From contig CAJUHV010000025.1 in NCBI GenBank assembly GCA_910586445.1, positions 1 to 50,007 of the forward strand: DNA of 50,007 nt, given 5' to 3'. The position numbers and the translations under genes were made by a program. Source of the DNA: an uncultured Eubacterium sp. Its GTDB lineage: Bacteria > Bacillota > Clostridia > Lachnospirales > Lachnospiraceae. Shown piece after piece: positions 8,140-16,504 of the stretch (position 1 is the stretch's first letter; the number at the start of each line of letters is the position of its first letter). The notes beneath the pieces were generated by a model that ran no database searches, was not told the origin of the DNA, and worked only from the letters and a program-made list of their open reading frames with translations.

Positions 8140-10515
8140 ATGATAAATTACAATAATTACGATCTGATCGTTGTAGGAGCAGGAATAACTGGTGCAACGG
8201 CTGCCTATATTGCATCTCATGAATATCGGCTGAAAGTACTGGTGTTGGAGAAAAAAGATCTGGGTGGATTGTTATCTGATTATATTGATCATGATACAGG
8301 AATGCTGGTCCAGTCATATGGTACACATTTTATCCATACGAATAATAAGCATATCTATGATTTTCTGTCACAGATTGTGCCAATGATTCCGTTTACTTTA
8401 AACTCTAGAACAATAGTAGATCAGATGGAAGTTCAGATGCCGTTTAATTTTCAAGTGGTAGATGCTTTATATGATAAAGAGAAGGCAGAAGAAATAAAGT
8501 TAAAGATAATGAAAATCTTTCAGTTTGAAGAGTTTATCCCCCTGACTGATATGTTAAGATGCCGGGATGCGGATATTGCTTCATTTGCAGAAAAACTTGT
8601 ACGTGAACATTATATACCTTTGTACAAAAAAAAGCATGGATTCAAAAGAAAAGTAGGAGCGTCCGTGATGCAGGGCTTATGTTTCCACAATAATTATGAC
8701 GACAAATGCTATTACGAGCGATACCAGATGCTGCCTAAGGATGGCTTTTCGAATTTAATTCAAACCATGCTTTCAGACCCGAAAATCACAGTCGTGGAAC
8801 ATTATGATTTTTGCCGGCATGTAAAGCTTTTCAAAAATGCAAAAAAACAATATGAGATGTGGTGTGATGGAAAGATGATAAAAAATCCTGTTTTGTATAC
8901 AGGGGTGCTTGACGATCTTTTTGGACATCAATATGGAAGATTGGAATATACAAAAGTGGCAGTATCTTTTATCAAAGGAAAAAAATTGCAGAGCGCTACA
9001 ATAAACCACCCAAAAGACAAGGAATATTATTCAGAAACAGATTTTTCTTATTTTAATAGTTGCAGGACATGTGCAGATACTACTGTTATATCACGGGAAA
9101 GATTTGATAAAAATGGTTTTATGGCATATCCAGAGGATGATGCCGCTATGAAAAAAAGGAGCAGTAGGTATCTCAAAGAGGCATCAAAAGTAAAAAATTT
9201 ATTTTTGGCAGGACGGCTTGCGGGTTATCAGTTTAAGACAATTGCTGACTGCATAACAGAAGCCATGAATGTTTTTTCTAGCATTCCGTTTAAGAATGTT
9301 GATTTAACTCCTGATTATGTGAAATGCCGGCGGCCTGTGGATGAGCTTATATATAGTGGTGATAATTTTAAGAAAAAAGCGCATGTGAAAAGTATTCTGC
9401 TAAAGGGCGATCTGAATCGAAAGATCCCTGAACTCACAGTAACGATTCCAACCTATAAGCGGTTAGATCTACTGAAAAGAACTCTGGCATCTGTAATGCG
9501 TCAGGATATTTCTAAAGACAAATTTGATATATTGATTCTTGACAATGATCCGGAGATGGATAATGAAACTTTCCAATATGTGAAGACTCTGAATTGGGAT
9601 AATCTTTACTATTATAAAAATGATGAAAATATAGGAGCTTATGGAAATCAAAATCGATGTATTGAACTCGCCAGAACAGAGTGGATATCTATGGTCCATG
9701 ATGACGATGTGATCTTTCCAAATGCTTTGAGATGGGCATTGGAAAGCAAAGAATATATTAACGATCCAAAGTTAGGTATGATTATCCCACGGCAGCTGCA
9801 GGCTCATTCGGAAAGAGAATTTACAGTAAGGATGAGTGAAAAAGGAATTTCTGACAAAAATCTAATAAAGAAAAGGGTAGCTGCATTTAAACCATCCAAA
9901 AAAAGGCTGATCTATTACTATCATTTGTATGAAAAATCTCGCAGGCGGTATTGGAAAGTATCTAAATTTGATTGTTATATGGTGCCATTTTTATATCCGG
10001 CAACAACTTACGGTACATTGATTAATAGAAAGGCTATGATAGATGTTGGGGGATATGGCGAGGGGTACCCGATAGATGATAATTTCTGCTGTAATAAAAT
10101 GTCTGATAAATATAACTGTTATTTGTGTGGTGAAACATGGGGGGTATATTCCTATTATACAGCAGATGTAAATAAGCCAAAATCAGCACTGCAGTTCGTA
10201 GATGCTGTTTTACAGTATAGACACTATATGGAAAAACATCATTTTCTTTGTTGGATAGCAGGTAAATTTATTCGAAACGGCTCTTACACAGATGCTGTAA
10301 GAAAGGATTATGATTACGGAATATTCCAGAGAGGGTATAACATTTCTAAAGAAAGCTATCCATACTATAAAGAGTATGAATCATCATCTTTTTGGTGTAG
10401 GAAAAGTGCGTACATACAGAAATGCTGGGATGCATGGATTTTATTGCGGGCGATTTTATTTGGCAGAAGGATCCCGTTTGCGTTGATCAAAAAATGCAAT
10501 GGAGAGCATGCATAG
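8140..10515 (+). CDS. Fusion: UDP-galactopyranose-mutase-like flavoprotein + GT2 glycosyltransferase
   Basis: One uninterrupted 791-residue frame joins two enzymes. Residues 1 to about 400 resemble UDP-galactopyranose mutase: YDLIVVGAGITGATAAYIA (FAD Rossmann), GTHFIHTNN, and a closing FAD motif NLFLAGRLAGYQF. Residues from about 428 form a GT-A domain: LTVTIPTYKRLDLLKRTL, ILDNDP, and DDD at 521-523 (MVHDDDVIFPNALR). In the mutase half, the segment equivalent to RVPVR of the neighbouring mutase (which carries a substrate-binding Arg in known enzymes) reads GLCFH, and the terminal YxNMD motif is also changed. The half may therefore bind FAD or sugar nucleotide without normal mutase activity, or act on another sugar. 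RBS AAGGAG at 8122. It is more A+T-rich than its neighbours, possibly of separate origin. No frameshift is needed to explain the fusion. Confidence 0.85.
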   Translation: MINYNNYDLIVVGAGITGATAAYIASHEYRLKVLVLEKKDLGGLLSDYIDHDTGMLVQSYGTHFIHTNNKHIYDFLSQIVPMIPFTLNSRTIVDQMEVQMPFNFQVVDALYDKEKAEEIKLKIMKIFQFEEFIPLTDMLRCRDADIASFAEKLVREHYIPLYKKKHGFKRKVGASVMQGLCFHNNYDDKCYYERYQMLPKDGFSNLIQTMLSDPKITVVEHYDFCRHVKLFKNAKKQYEMWCDGKMIKNPVLYTGVLDDLFGHQYGRLEYTKVAVSFIKGKKLQSATINHPKDKEYYSETDFSYFNSCRTCADTTVISRERFDKNGFMAYPEDDAAMKKRSSRYLKEASKVKNLFLAGRLAGYQFKTIADCITEAMNVFSSIPFKNVDLTPDYVKCRRPVDELIYSGDNFKKKAHVKSILLKGDLNRKIPELTVTIPTYKRLDLLKRTLASVMRQDISKDKFDILILDNDPEMDNETFQYVKTLNWDNLYYYKNDENIGAYGNQNRCIELARTEWISMVHDDDVIFPNALRWALESKEYINDPKLGMIIPRQLQAHSEREFTVRMSEKGISDKNLIKKRVAAFKPSKKRLIYYYHLYEKSRRRYWKVSKFDCYMVPFLYPATTYGTLINRKAMIDVGGYGEGYPIDDNFCCNKMSDKYNCYLCGETWGVYSYYTADVNKPKSALQFVDAVLQYRHYMEKHHFLCWIAGKFIRNGSYTDAVRKDYDYGIFQRGYNISKESYPYYKEYESSSFWCRKSAYIQKCWDAWILLRAILFGRRIPFALIKKCNGEHA

Positions 10516-10532
10516 TTTGTAAGGAGGGTTCC

Positions 10533-11681
10533 ATGAATTATGATGCGGTCGTAGTCGGTGCAGGATTTACAGGCGCTGCACTGGCATATCAGTTTGCAAA
10601 AGACGGAAAGAAGGTACTGGTTTTAGAGAAAAGAGCACATATCGCTGGAAATATGTATGACTATAAGGATGATAAAACAGGCATTCTTATTCAAAAATAC
10701 GGTGTTCATTCTTTTCATACGAATCACAAAAAAGTATTTGATTTTATAACAGCAGTAGACAGCAGATGGGCACCGTTTGTGCTGCGCGCCTATGTCAGTA
10801 TCAAAGGACAGCTGACGCCGTCTCCGTTCAATTTTGATACGGTTGAGCAGTATTTTACCAGGGAAGATGCCCTGGAAATAAAAAAAGCGCTTGCAGAGAC
10901 TTTTGATTATGAAGCAGCAGCAACGATACTGCAGATGCTGAATTCAGAAAATGAATATGTGCGAAAATATGCGGAATTCTTATATGAAGAAGATTATAAA
11001 CCATATACGTCCAAGCAGTGGGGGATAGAGCCGGATGAGCTTGATCCGTTCATACTGCGGAGAGTGCCGGTGCGCCTGTCTTATATCAACCAGTATTTTG
11101 ATGATAAATATCAGGTTCAGCCGGTCAATGGCTATACATCTTTTTTTGAAACGATGCTGTCAGACAAAAATATAAAGATTGAATTAAATCAGGATGCTTT
11201 AAAGAGACTGCATATCGCAGATCATAAAGTGTATTTGGACAGTGAACCCTGCATGGTTCCAGTCATATATACAGGGCCGGTTGATGAGCTATTTCACTAT
11301 CAGTATGGCAGGCTGCCATATCGGTCTTTGGAATTTAAATATCAGACTGTCGATGTGAACAGCTATCAGCCGTCACCGGGAGTAGCATATCCAAAAGAAA
11401 CGGGGTATACGAGGATCACGGAATTTTCAAAGCTGATGCTGATCCCGCCCAAAACAGGCCGGTCTGTAATTGCTTATGAATATCCTTCTGATTATGTGCA
11501 GGGAGTGAATGAAGCATTTTATCCAGTTCTAACAAAACAGTCTCAGGAAATGGCTGATAAATATAAAAAGGAAGCAGGTATGGTCAGCGGCTTATTTGTA
11601 TGCGGGCGTCTGGGCGACTTTCAATATTATAACATGGATCAGGCGCTCCAGCGCGCGCTGGAGCTTTATAAGCTGCTATAA
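10533..11681 (+). CDS. glf: UDP-galactopyranose mutase
   Basis: A 382-residue flavoenzyme that converts UDP-galactopyranose to UDP-galactofuranose. It has the FAD motif VVVGAGFTGAALAYQFA, EKRAHIAGNMYD, the HSFHTN segment, KQWG, RVPVRLSY with the substrate-binding arginine, YFDDKYQVQPVNGYT, and the C-terminal FAD motif CGRLGDFQYYNMDQAL. Length fits the bacterial family (about 370-390). ATG 10533 has AAGGAGGG five bases before it; an in-frame start at 10422 inside the fusion gene has no ribosome binding site. It provides the donor for the GlfT2-like enzyme upstream and possibly for the GT2 half of the fusion. Confidence 0.95.
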   Translation: MNYDAVVVGAGFTGAALAYQFAKDGKKVLVLEKRAHIAGNMYDYKDDKTGILIQKYGVHSFHTNHKKVFDFITAVDSRWAPFVLRAYVSIKGQLTPSPFNFDTVEQYFTREDALEIKKALAETFDYEAAATILQMLNSENEYVRKYAEFLYEEDYKPYTSKQWGIEPDELDPFILRRVPVRLSYINQYFDDKYQVQPVNGYTSFFETMLSDKNIKIELNQDALKRLHIADHKVYLDSEPCMVPVIYTGPVDELFHYQYGRLPYRSLEFKYQTVDVNSYQPSPGVAYPKETGYTRITEFSKLMLIPPKTGRSVIAYEYPSDYVQGVNEAFYPVLTKQSQEMADKYKKEAGMVSGLFVCGRLGDFQYYNMDQALQRALELYKLL

Positions 11682-11721
11682 AAATAATGCTTTAAATACA
11701 TATATAAAGGAGAAATACAAA

Positions 11722-12759
11722 ATGAAAGAAGTAATAATGGTGACAGGAAATCTGGGTTATATCGGAAATGTGACAGTTCCTTTTCTGATAGAAAAAGGAT
11801 ATGAAGTAGTGGGCTATGATATTGGTTATTATGAAGACTGTTATTTGAAAGAATCTCATCAGAAACTGAAAAAGCAGATCAGGAAAGATGTGCGTGACTG
11901 TGTGACAGAGGATTTTGAGGGAATTGACTATGTTATTCATTTTGCAGGTCTGTCTAACGATCCGCTTGGAGATTTTGATGAAGCACTGACATATGAGATT
12001 AATTATGAGGCAACAATGAAGATGGCCAAATGTGCAAAAGAAGCAGGTGTGAAGCGTTTTGTATATGCATCTTCACAGAGTGTATATGGAATTTCAGATG
12101 TAAGCAGGCCGGCAGATGAAGAAAGCGAAAAAAATCCGATTACGGCATATGCAAAAACAAAGTGGCAGTGTGAATGCGAATTGAAGGATTTATGTTCCGA
12201 TGATTTTATCATTACATATTTAAGGCCTGCGACAGCGTATGGCGCGAGTCCGAATTTAAGATGCGATATTGTGTTTAATGCCTTTGTTGCTTATGCATAT
12301 ACAAGCGGGATGATTGAAATTAAGAGTGACGGTACACCATGGAGGCCTATGTCACATGTTCTTGATATCAGCGCAGCTTTTGCAGCTGTTTTAGAAGCAC
12401 CGGCGGAGCTTGTGAAAAATGAGGTATTTAATGTAGGTACACCAGACAATAATTATACGGTTAAGCAGCTGGCCGAAGCAGCAAAGAAGTCTGTCCCTGG
12501 ATGTGAATTAACCTTTACCGGAGAGCATACAGACCCAAGAAGCTACAGGGTATCTGCAGAGAAGATCCTTAACGTTTTGAAGGATTACTATAAGCCGCAG
12601 TGGAATATTGAAAAAGGAGGCATTCAGCTGATGGATTACTATAAAGAAATTGCATTTGACAGGAAAACGTTTGACAGCTACAAATGTACCAGGCTGAAAT
12701 GCCTGAAAAAGCGGATCGAAGATGGCACATTAGATGCTGCACTGAGGGTGAAGGAATGA
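11722..12759 (+). CDS. NAD-dependent epimerase/dehydratase (SDR)
   Basis: A 345-residue extended SDR. It shows MVTGNLGYIGNVTVPFL (GxxGxxG), DYVIHFAGLSNDPLGDF, ASSQSVYG, the YxxxK motif as YAKTK, LRPATAYG, and a C-terminal substrate-binding region including SDGTPWRPMSHVLDI. Similar proteins occur with CDP- and dTDP-sugar sets, where they act as 4-ketoreductases or epimerases. The ATG at 11722 has AAAGGAG upstream. Its stop overlaps the start of the transketolase N subunit by ATGA, so the two are probably translated together. This coupling suggests it acts on the same sugar as the transketolase. Confidence 0.88.
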   Translation: MKEVIMVTGNLGYIGNVTVPFLIEKGYEVVGYDIGYYEDCYLKESHQKLKKQIRKDVRDCVTEDFEGIDYVIHFAGLSNDPLGDFDEALTYEINYEATMKMAKCAKEAGVKRFVYASSQSVYGISDVSRPADEESEKNPITAYAKTKWQCECELKDLCSDDFIITYLRPATAYGASPNLRCDIVFNAFVAYAYTSGMIEIKSDGTPWRPMSHVLDISAAFAAVLEAPAELVKNEVFNVGTPDNNYTVKQLAEAAKKSVPGCELTFTGEHTDPRSYRVSAEKILNVLKDYYKPQWNIEKGGIQLMDYYKEIAFDRKTFDSYKCTRLKCLKKRIEDGTLDAALRVKE

Positions 12760-13571
12760 TGAGAAAAACGGCTGAGTTTTATCAGGAGAAATCAAAAGAG
12801 ATCCGTAAGCTTATATTAAAGACATTACATTATGCAAACGGTTCTTTTAACGGAGGGTCTTTAAGCGCGGCGGATCTGCTTACAGTTCTTTTCTTTGGAT
12901 ATCTGGATCAGGAACAGGTACAGGATGTGAATGACAGGGACATGTTTATCTTGAGCAAAGGCCACTGCTCATCAGCACTATATGCAGCGCTTTCAGCTGT
13001 CGGCAGAATGCCCAGGGAAAGATTATTTGATTATGGGAAAGATGGTTCTACATTGGGCATACATCCCAAAAGAGATATAAATGCCGGGATCGAAGTAAGT
13101 GCAGGCTCTTTGGGGCACGGGCTGGCTTTAGCTGTAGGAAGTGCCCTAGCGGCAAGAATTCGTCACGCAGATTCCAGAGTATTTGTTCTTATGGGTGATG
13201 GAGAGTGTAATGAAGGGTCGGTGTGGGAGAACGCAGCGTTTGCAAGCAGGCAGGAGCTGGATCATTTAACTGTAATCGTGGACAGGAACCGGCTGCAGGG
13301 CTGCGGCAGAGACGAACAGATACTCAATTACGGTGATATGGCAGAAAAATTCCGGGCATTTGGATTTCATACGATTGAGATTAACGGACATGATTTTCAG
13401 CAGATCGATCATGCATTTGAAGAAGCGGCAGCAGCCAGGAAAAAGCCGACAGCCATTATAGCTCATACAATAAAGGGCAAAGGCGTCTCTTTTATGGAGG
13501 ATAGGCTGGAATGGCATTATAAATCAACGACAAAAGAACAATACCTGCAGGCTGTGGAGGAGATTGTATGA
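12756..13571 (+). CDS. Transketolase, N-terminal (thiamine-pyrophosphate-binding) subunit
   Basis: A 271-residue protein equal to the first half of transketolase. It has LKTLHYANGSFNGGSLSAAD, LSKGHCSSALYA, GSLGHGLALAVGSALAAR, and the TPP/Mg motif GDGECNEGSVWENA ending in VDRN. It needs the C subunit encoded next (ATGA overlap, 13568-13571) for activity. Split transketolases of this kind are known both in carbon metabolism and in sugar-modification clusters. Here it lies between an SDR and CDP-glucose 4,6-dehydratase, so a role in transferring a two-carbon ketol unit onto a keto-sugar is more likely than pentose-phosphate metabolism. That role is inference. Confidence 0.92.
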   Translation: MMRKTAEFYQEKSKEIRKLILKTLHYANGSFNGGSLSAADLLTVLFFGYLDQEQVQDVNDRDMFILSKGHCSSALYAALSAVGRMPRERLFDYGKDGSTLGIHPKRDINAGIEVSAGSLGHGLALAVGSALAARIRHADSRVFVLMGDGECNEGSVWENAAFASRQELDHLTVIVDRNRLQGCGRDEQILNYGDMAEKFRAFGFHTIEINGHDFQQIDHAFEEAAAARKKPTAIIAHTIKGKGVSFMEDRLEWHYKSTTKEQYLQAVEEIV

Positions 13572-14497
13572 GAAATATATTTGTGAGAGAAGTAGAAAAG
13601 TTAATGGAACAGGATGAAAAAATCGTCTTTCTCTCTGCCGAGTGCGGCTTCAATGTAGTAGAAGCCCTGCAGGAAAAATACCCAGAGCGGTTTTATAACC
13701 TTGGGATTGCAGAGCAGAGCCTGGTCGGAACAGCAGCGGGCGTTTCTCTGCGCGGACTAAAACCAGTCGCATATACGATGGCTATGTTTTTAAGCATGCG
13801 TGCTTATGAACAGATACGGGTAGATGTCGCCTATCAGCAGCTGCCGGTATTGCTGGCCGGGGTAATACCAGGGCTTGGCTATGGCAATGCAGGGCCGACA
13901 CACCACTCGATCGAAGATGCAGCCATACTGAGGGTGCTGCCCGGCCTGACAATCGTATATCCAAGCTGTGAGACAGATGTGATTGCAGCAGCCAGACAGC
14001 TGCTTGAGCTGGGCAGACCGTCTTACCTGGGACTTGGACGTGCACCTGCCGATTATCAGGCAGACTATGGCACAGAGAGCTTTACCGTAGGAAAAGCCCT
14101 TCAGATTAGAGAAGGAAAGGATGCAGCTGTATTTACCTATGGCGCAATGGTTCCAAATGTCGTAAAAGCTGCTGCAATGCTTGAGAAAAAGGGCATATCC
14201 ATAACTATTATCAATATGCACACGTTAAAGCCTCTGGATACAGAATGCATTGACCGTATGATCGAGGAATGCCAAATTCTGGTCTCTGTAGAGGAAGAGT
14301 CGGTGATAGGAGGACTGGGCGGAGCGATGGCAGAGTATTTGGCAGAAAAAAGCAGCAGAAATTTTATTTTTCGGAGAATGGGCATTCCAGATACTTATGG
14401 TGACGTGATCGGCACACAGGCATATATGCACAAAATGTACCAGATCGATGCGGAGTCCATAGCAGGACGAATAGCAGAATTATGTGAGGAAATATAA
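13568..14497 (+). CDS. Transketolase, C-terminal subunit
   Basis: A 309-residue protein equal to the second half of transketolase: pyrimidine-binding domain with the catalytic glutamate in RFYNLGIAEQSLVG, AYTMAMFLSMRAYEQIR, GNAGPTHHSIEDAAILR, followed by a C-terminal domain with TYGAMVPNVVKAAAML and VSVEEESVIGGLGG. It forms the enzyme with the N subunit; cofactor is thiamine pyrophosphate held between the two. Translation is coupled by a 4-base overlap. It has the same context and the same caution about the acceptor as its partner. Confidence 0.92.
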   Translation: MRNIFVREVEKLMEQDEKIVFLSAECGFNVVEALQEKYPERFYNLGIAEQSLVGTAAGVSLRGLKPVAYTMAMFLSMRAYEQIRVDVAYQQLPVLLAGVIPGLGYGNAGPTHHSIEDAAILRVLPGLTIVYPSCETDVIAAARQLLELGRPSYLGLGRAPADYQADYGTESFTVGKALQIREGKDAAVFTYGAMVPNVVKAAAMLEKKGISITIINMHTLKPLDTECIDRMIEECQILVSVEEESVIGGLGGAMAEYLAEKSSRNFIFRRMGIPDTYGDVIGTQAYMHKMYQIDAESIAGRIAELCEEI

Positions 14498-14501
14498 AAA
14501 T

Positions 14502-15566
14502 ATGGCAAATAAGAAAAACAGGGAATTTTATCGCGGAAAGAAAGTATTTGTGACCGGGCATACAGGCTATAAAGGAGGATGGCTGACGGCAGTTCTTTGT
14601 GAGCTGGGAGCGGAAATGACAGGCTATGCGCTTGCAGCACCAAAAGAAAGCATGTTTGAGAAGATGAATGCTGCCCAGATGATTCATCATATTGAGGGGG
14701 ATGTAAGGGATCAGAAACGGCTTACAAAAGCATTACTGGATGCGCAGCCCCAGATCGTAATCCATCTTGCGGCACAGGCGATTGTGAAGGACTGCTACGA
14801 TCATCCGGTATATGCATATGAGACGAATGTGATGGGAACGGCCTATCTGCTAGAGGCAGTCCGTCAGTGTCCGAGTGTCAGGAGCGTTGTAGTGATTACA
14901 ACAGACAAGGTATATGAAAACAAAGGAGATGGTGCGGTCTATGTGGAAGAAGACCCGCTGGGAGGCATAGATCCATATTCGTGCAGCAAGACCTGCATGG
15001 AATATATTACAGATACCTATAAGCATTCCTATCTGCAGACAGAAGGCCGTATGATCGGAGTATCAACGGTAAGGGCAAGCAATGTGCTTGGCGGAGGAGA
15101 TTATGTCCAGTCCAGGCTCATTCCGTCTATCTTAAATTCGATCGCAAAAGGAGAGCCGGTTGTATTAAGAAATCCACACCAGACACGTCCCTGGCAGTCA
15201 ATGATGGATGCGTTAAATGGCTATTTAACAATCGGCCGCATTATGTATGAAAATCCACAAAAATACTCATCACAGTGGAATATCGGCCCAACATCTGATG
15301 GAATCAAAGAAGTAGTATGGGTTTTAGATAAGATGAAAGAACATTACGAAAATGCGGAATATGTGGCAGGTGAAGCATTTGATGTAGCGGAATCTAAGAC
15401 ACTGGGTCTGGATTCGTCCAAGGCAGTCCGGGAGACGGGATGGAAACCGCTGCTGTCCTGCGATAAGATGCTGTACAACATTGTGGAATACTATAAGCTG
15501 GAAAATGAAGGGGTTTCTGTATTCGATATTTGTAAGAAACAGGTCCGAGAATTTTTTGAAATGTGA
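14502..15566 (+). CDS. rfbG: CDP-glucose 4,6-dehydratase
   Basis: A 354-residue SDR that turns CDP-glucose into CDP-4-dehydro-6-deoxyglucose. It has VFVTGHTGYKGGWLTAVL (a family-specific extended GxxGxxG), HLAAQAIVKDCYDHP, ITTDKVYEN with the catalytic Asp/Lys region, YxxxK as YSCSK, STVRASNVLGGGDY, and HQTRPWQSMMDALNGYL, all typical of RfbG. Length is normal. ATG 14502 lies 11 bases after GTGAGGA; an alternative GTG at 14484 would overlap the transketolase gene. It works directly after RfbF. No RfbH (3-dehydratase) gene was found in the window, so the later path differs from the classic 3,6-dideoxyhexose route or uses an enzyme encoded elsewhere. Confidence 0.95.
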   Translation: MANKKNREFYRGKKVFVTGHTGYKGGWLTAVLCELGAEMTGYALAAPKESMFEKMNAAQMIHHIEGDVRDQKRLTKALLDAQPQIVIHLAAQAIVKDCYDHPVYAYETNVMGTAYLLEAVRQCPSVRSVVVITTDKVYENKGDGAVYVEEDPLGGIDPYSCSKTCMEYITDTYKHSYLQTEGRMIGVSTVRASNVLGGGDYVQSRLIPSILNSIAKGEPVVLRNPHQTRPWQSMMDALNGYLTIGRIMYENPQKYSSQWNIGPTSDGIKEVVWVLDKMKEHYENAEYVAGEAFDVAESKTLGLDSSKAVRETGWKPLLSCDKMLYNIVEYYKLENEGVSVFDICKKQVREFFEM

Positions 15567-15574
15567 GATGTCAA

Positions 15575-16498
15575 ATGAAAAAGGTGATTTTAACAGGCGG
15601 GGCTGGTTTTGTGGGAAGTGCCGTGATAAAAGAACTATTACAAAATGATGTAAAAGTCTGGGCAGTTGTCCGTCCGGGATTTAGCAGCCGCCTCAGTATG
15701 AGCAGGTTGGCAGGGCTGCCTATCAATTATGTTGAATGCGATCTGAAAGACCTGCGAAATCTGCCGGCGATGCTGGAGGAAAGGGACTTTGATGTATGGT
15801 ATCAGTTTGCCTGGGACGGCCTGTTTGGGGAAGAGCTGACAGATTATCATAAGCAGGCTGCGAACATTGTATATATGATGAATGCCATTACGGCGGCTGC
15901 TTTCACCAGGTGCAGGAAATTTGTAGGTGCAGGCAGTGTATCACAGTATGAACTGTTTATGCCGGCTGATAAAAATCAGGAAGGTGATAAGCACAGAGTG
16001 TACAAGGCAGCAAAAATGAGCTGTCAGTATCTGGGTGCGGGTGCAGCCGCATCACAAAATATAGAGTTTATCTGGCCGATCATTACGAATATTTATGGAG
16101 CAGGAGAAAAATCGCCGCGTCTTATTAATTCCATGATAAGAAAACTGCAGAACAAGGAACATCAGGCGCTCAGCAGAGGCGACCAGTTTTATGATTTTAT
16201 TTATATTACAGATGCTGCAAAGGCATTCCGTCTGATTGGAGAACATGGAAGGGAGAATAGAAACTATATCATTGCTCAGGGGATGGCCGGGCCTTTGAGG
16301 GATTTTTTAAATGTGGTAAAGGATGTAGTGGACCCCGAGGCAGAATTAGGGTTTGGTGAACTGGCATTCAATGGATATTATTTACCGAAAGAATGTTATG
16401 ACATTACGCAGTTAGCCGAAGATACAGGATTTGTACCTGAGATTACATTTGAGGAGGGCATACGGCTGACTTCGGACTGGATAAGGAGCGGAAAATAA
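15575..16498 (+). CDS. NAD-dependent epimerase/reductase (SDR)
   Basis: A 307-residue extended SDR: MKKVILTGGAGFVGSAVIKE (GxxGxxG), FDVWYQFAWDGL, FVGAGSVSQYE, YxxxK as YKAAK, a nicotinamide-side NIYGAGEKSPRLINSM, and FYDFIYITDAAKAFRL. It resembles the two SDRs at 4351 and 5373 in layout, although it is more distant. It probably reduces or epimerises the keto group of the CDP-sugar made by RfbG and modified by the transketolase; this is context-based. The internal ATG at 15575 is preferred to the GTG at 15563 that overlaps the rfbG stop. Confidence 0.85.
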   Translation: MKKVILTGGAGFVGSAVIKELLQNDVKVWAVVRPGFSSRLSMSRLAGLPINYVECDLKDLRNLPAMLEERDFDVWYQFAWDGLFGEELTDYHKQAANIVYMMNAITAAAFTRCRKFVGAGSVSQYELFMPADKNQEGDKHRVYKAAKMSCQYLGAGAAASQNIEFIWPIITNIYGAGEKSPRLINSMIRKLQNKEHQALSRGDQFYDFIYITDAAKAFRLIGEHGRENRNYIIAQGMAGPLRDFLNVVKDVVDPEAELGFGELAFNGYYLPKECYDITQLAEDTGFVPEITFEEGIRLTSDWIRSGK

Positions 16499-16504
16499 AA
16501 CAGC

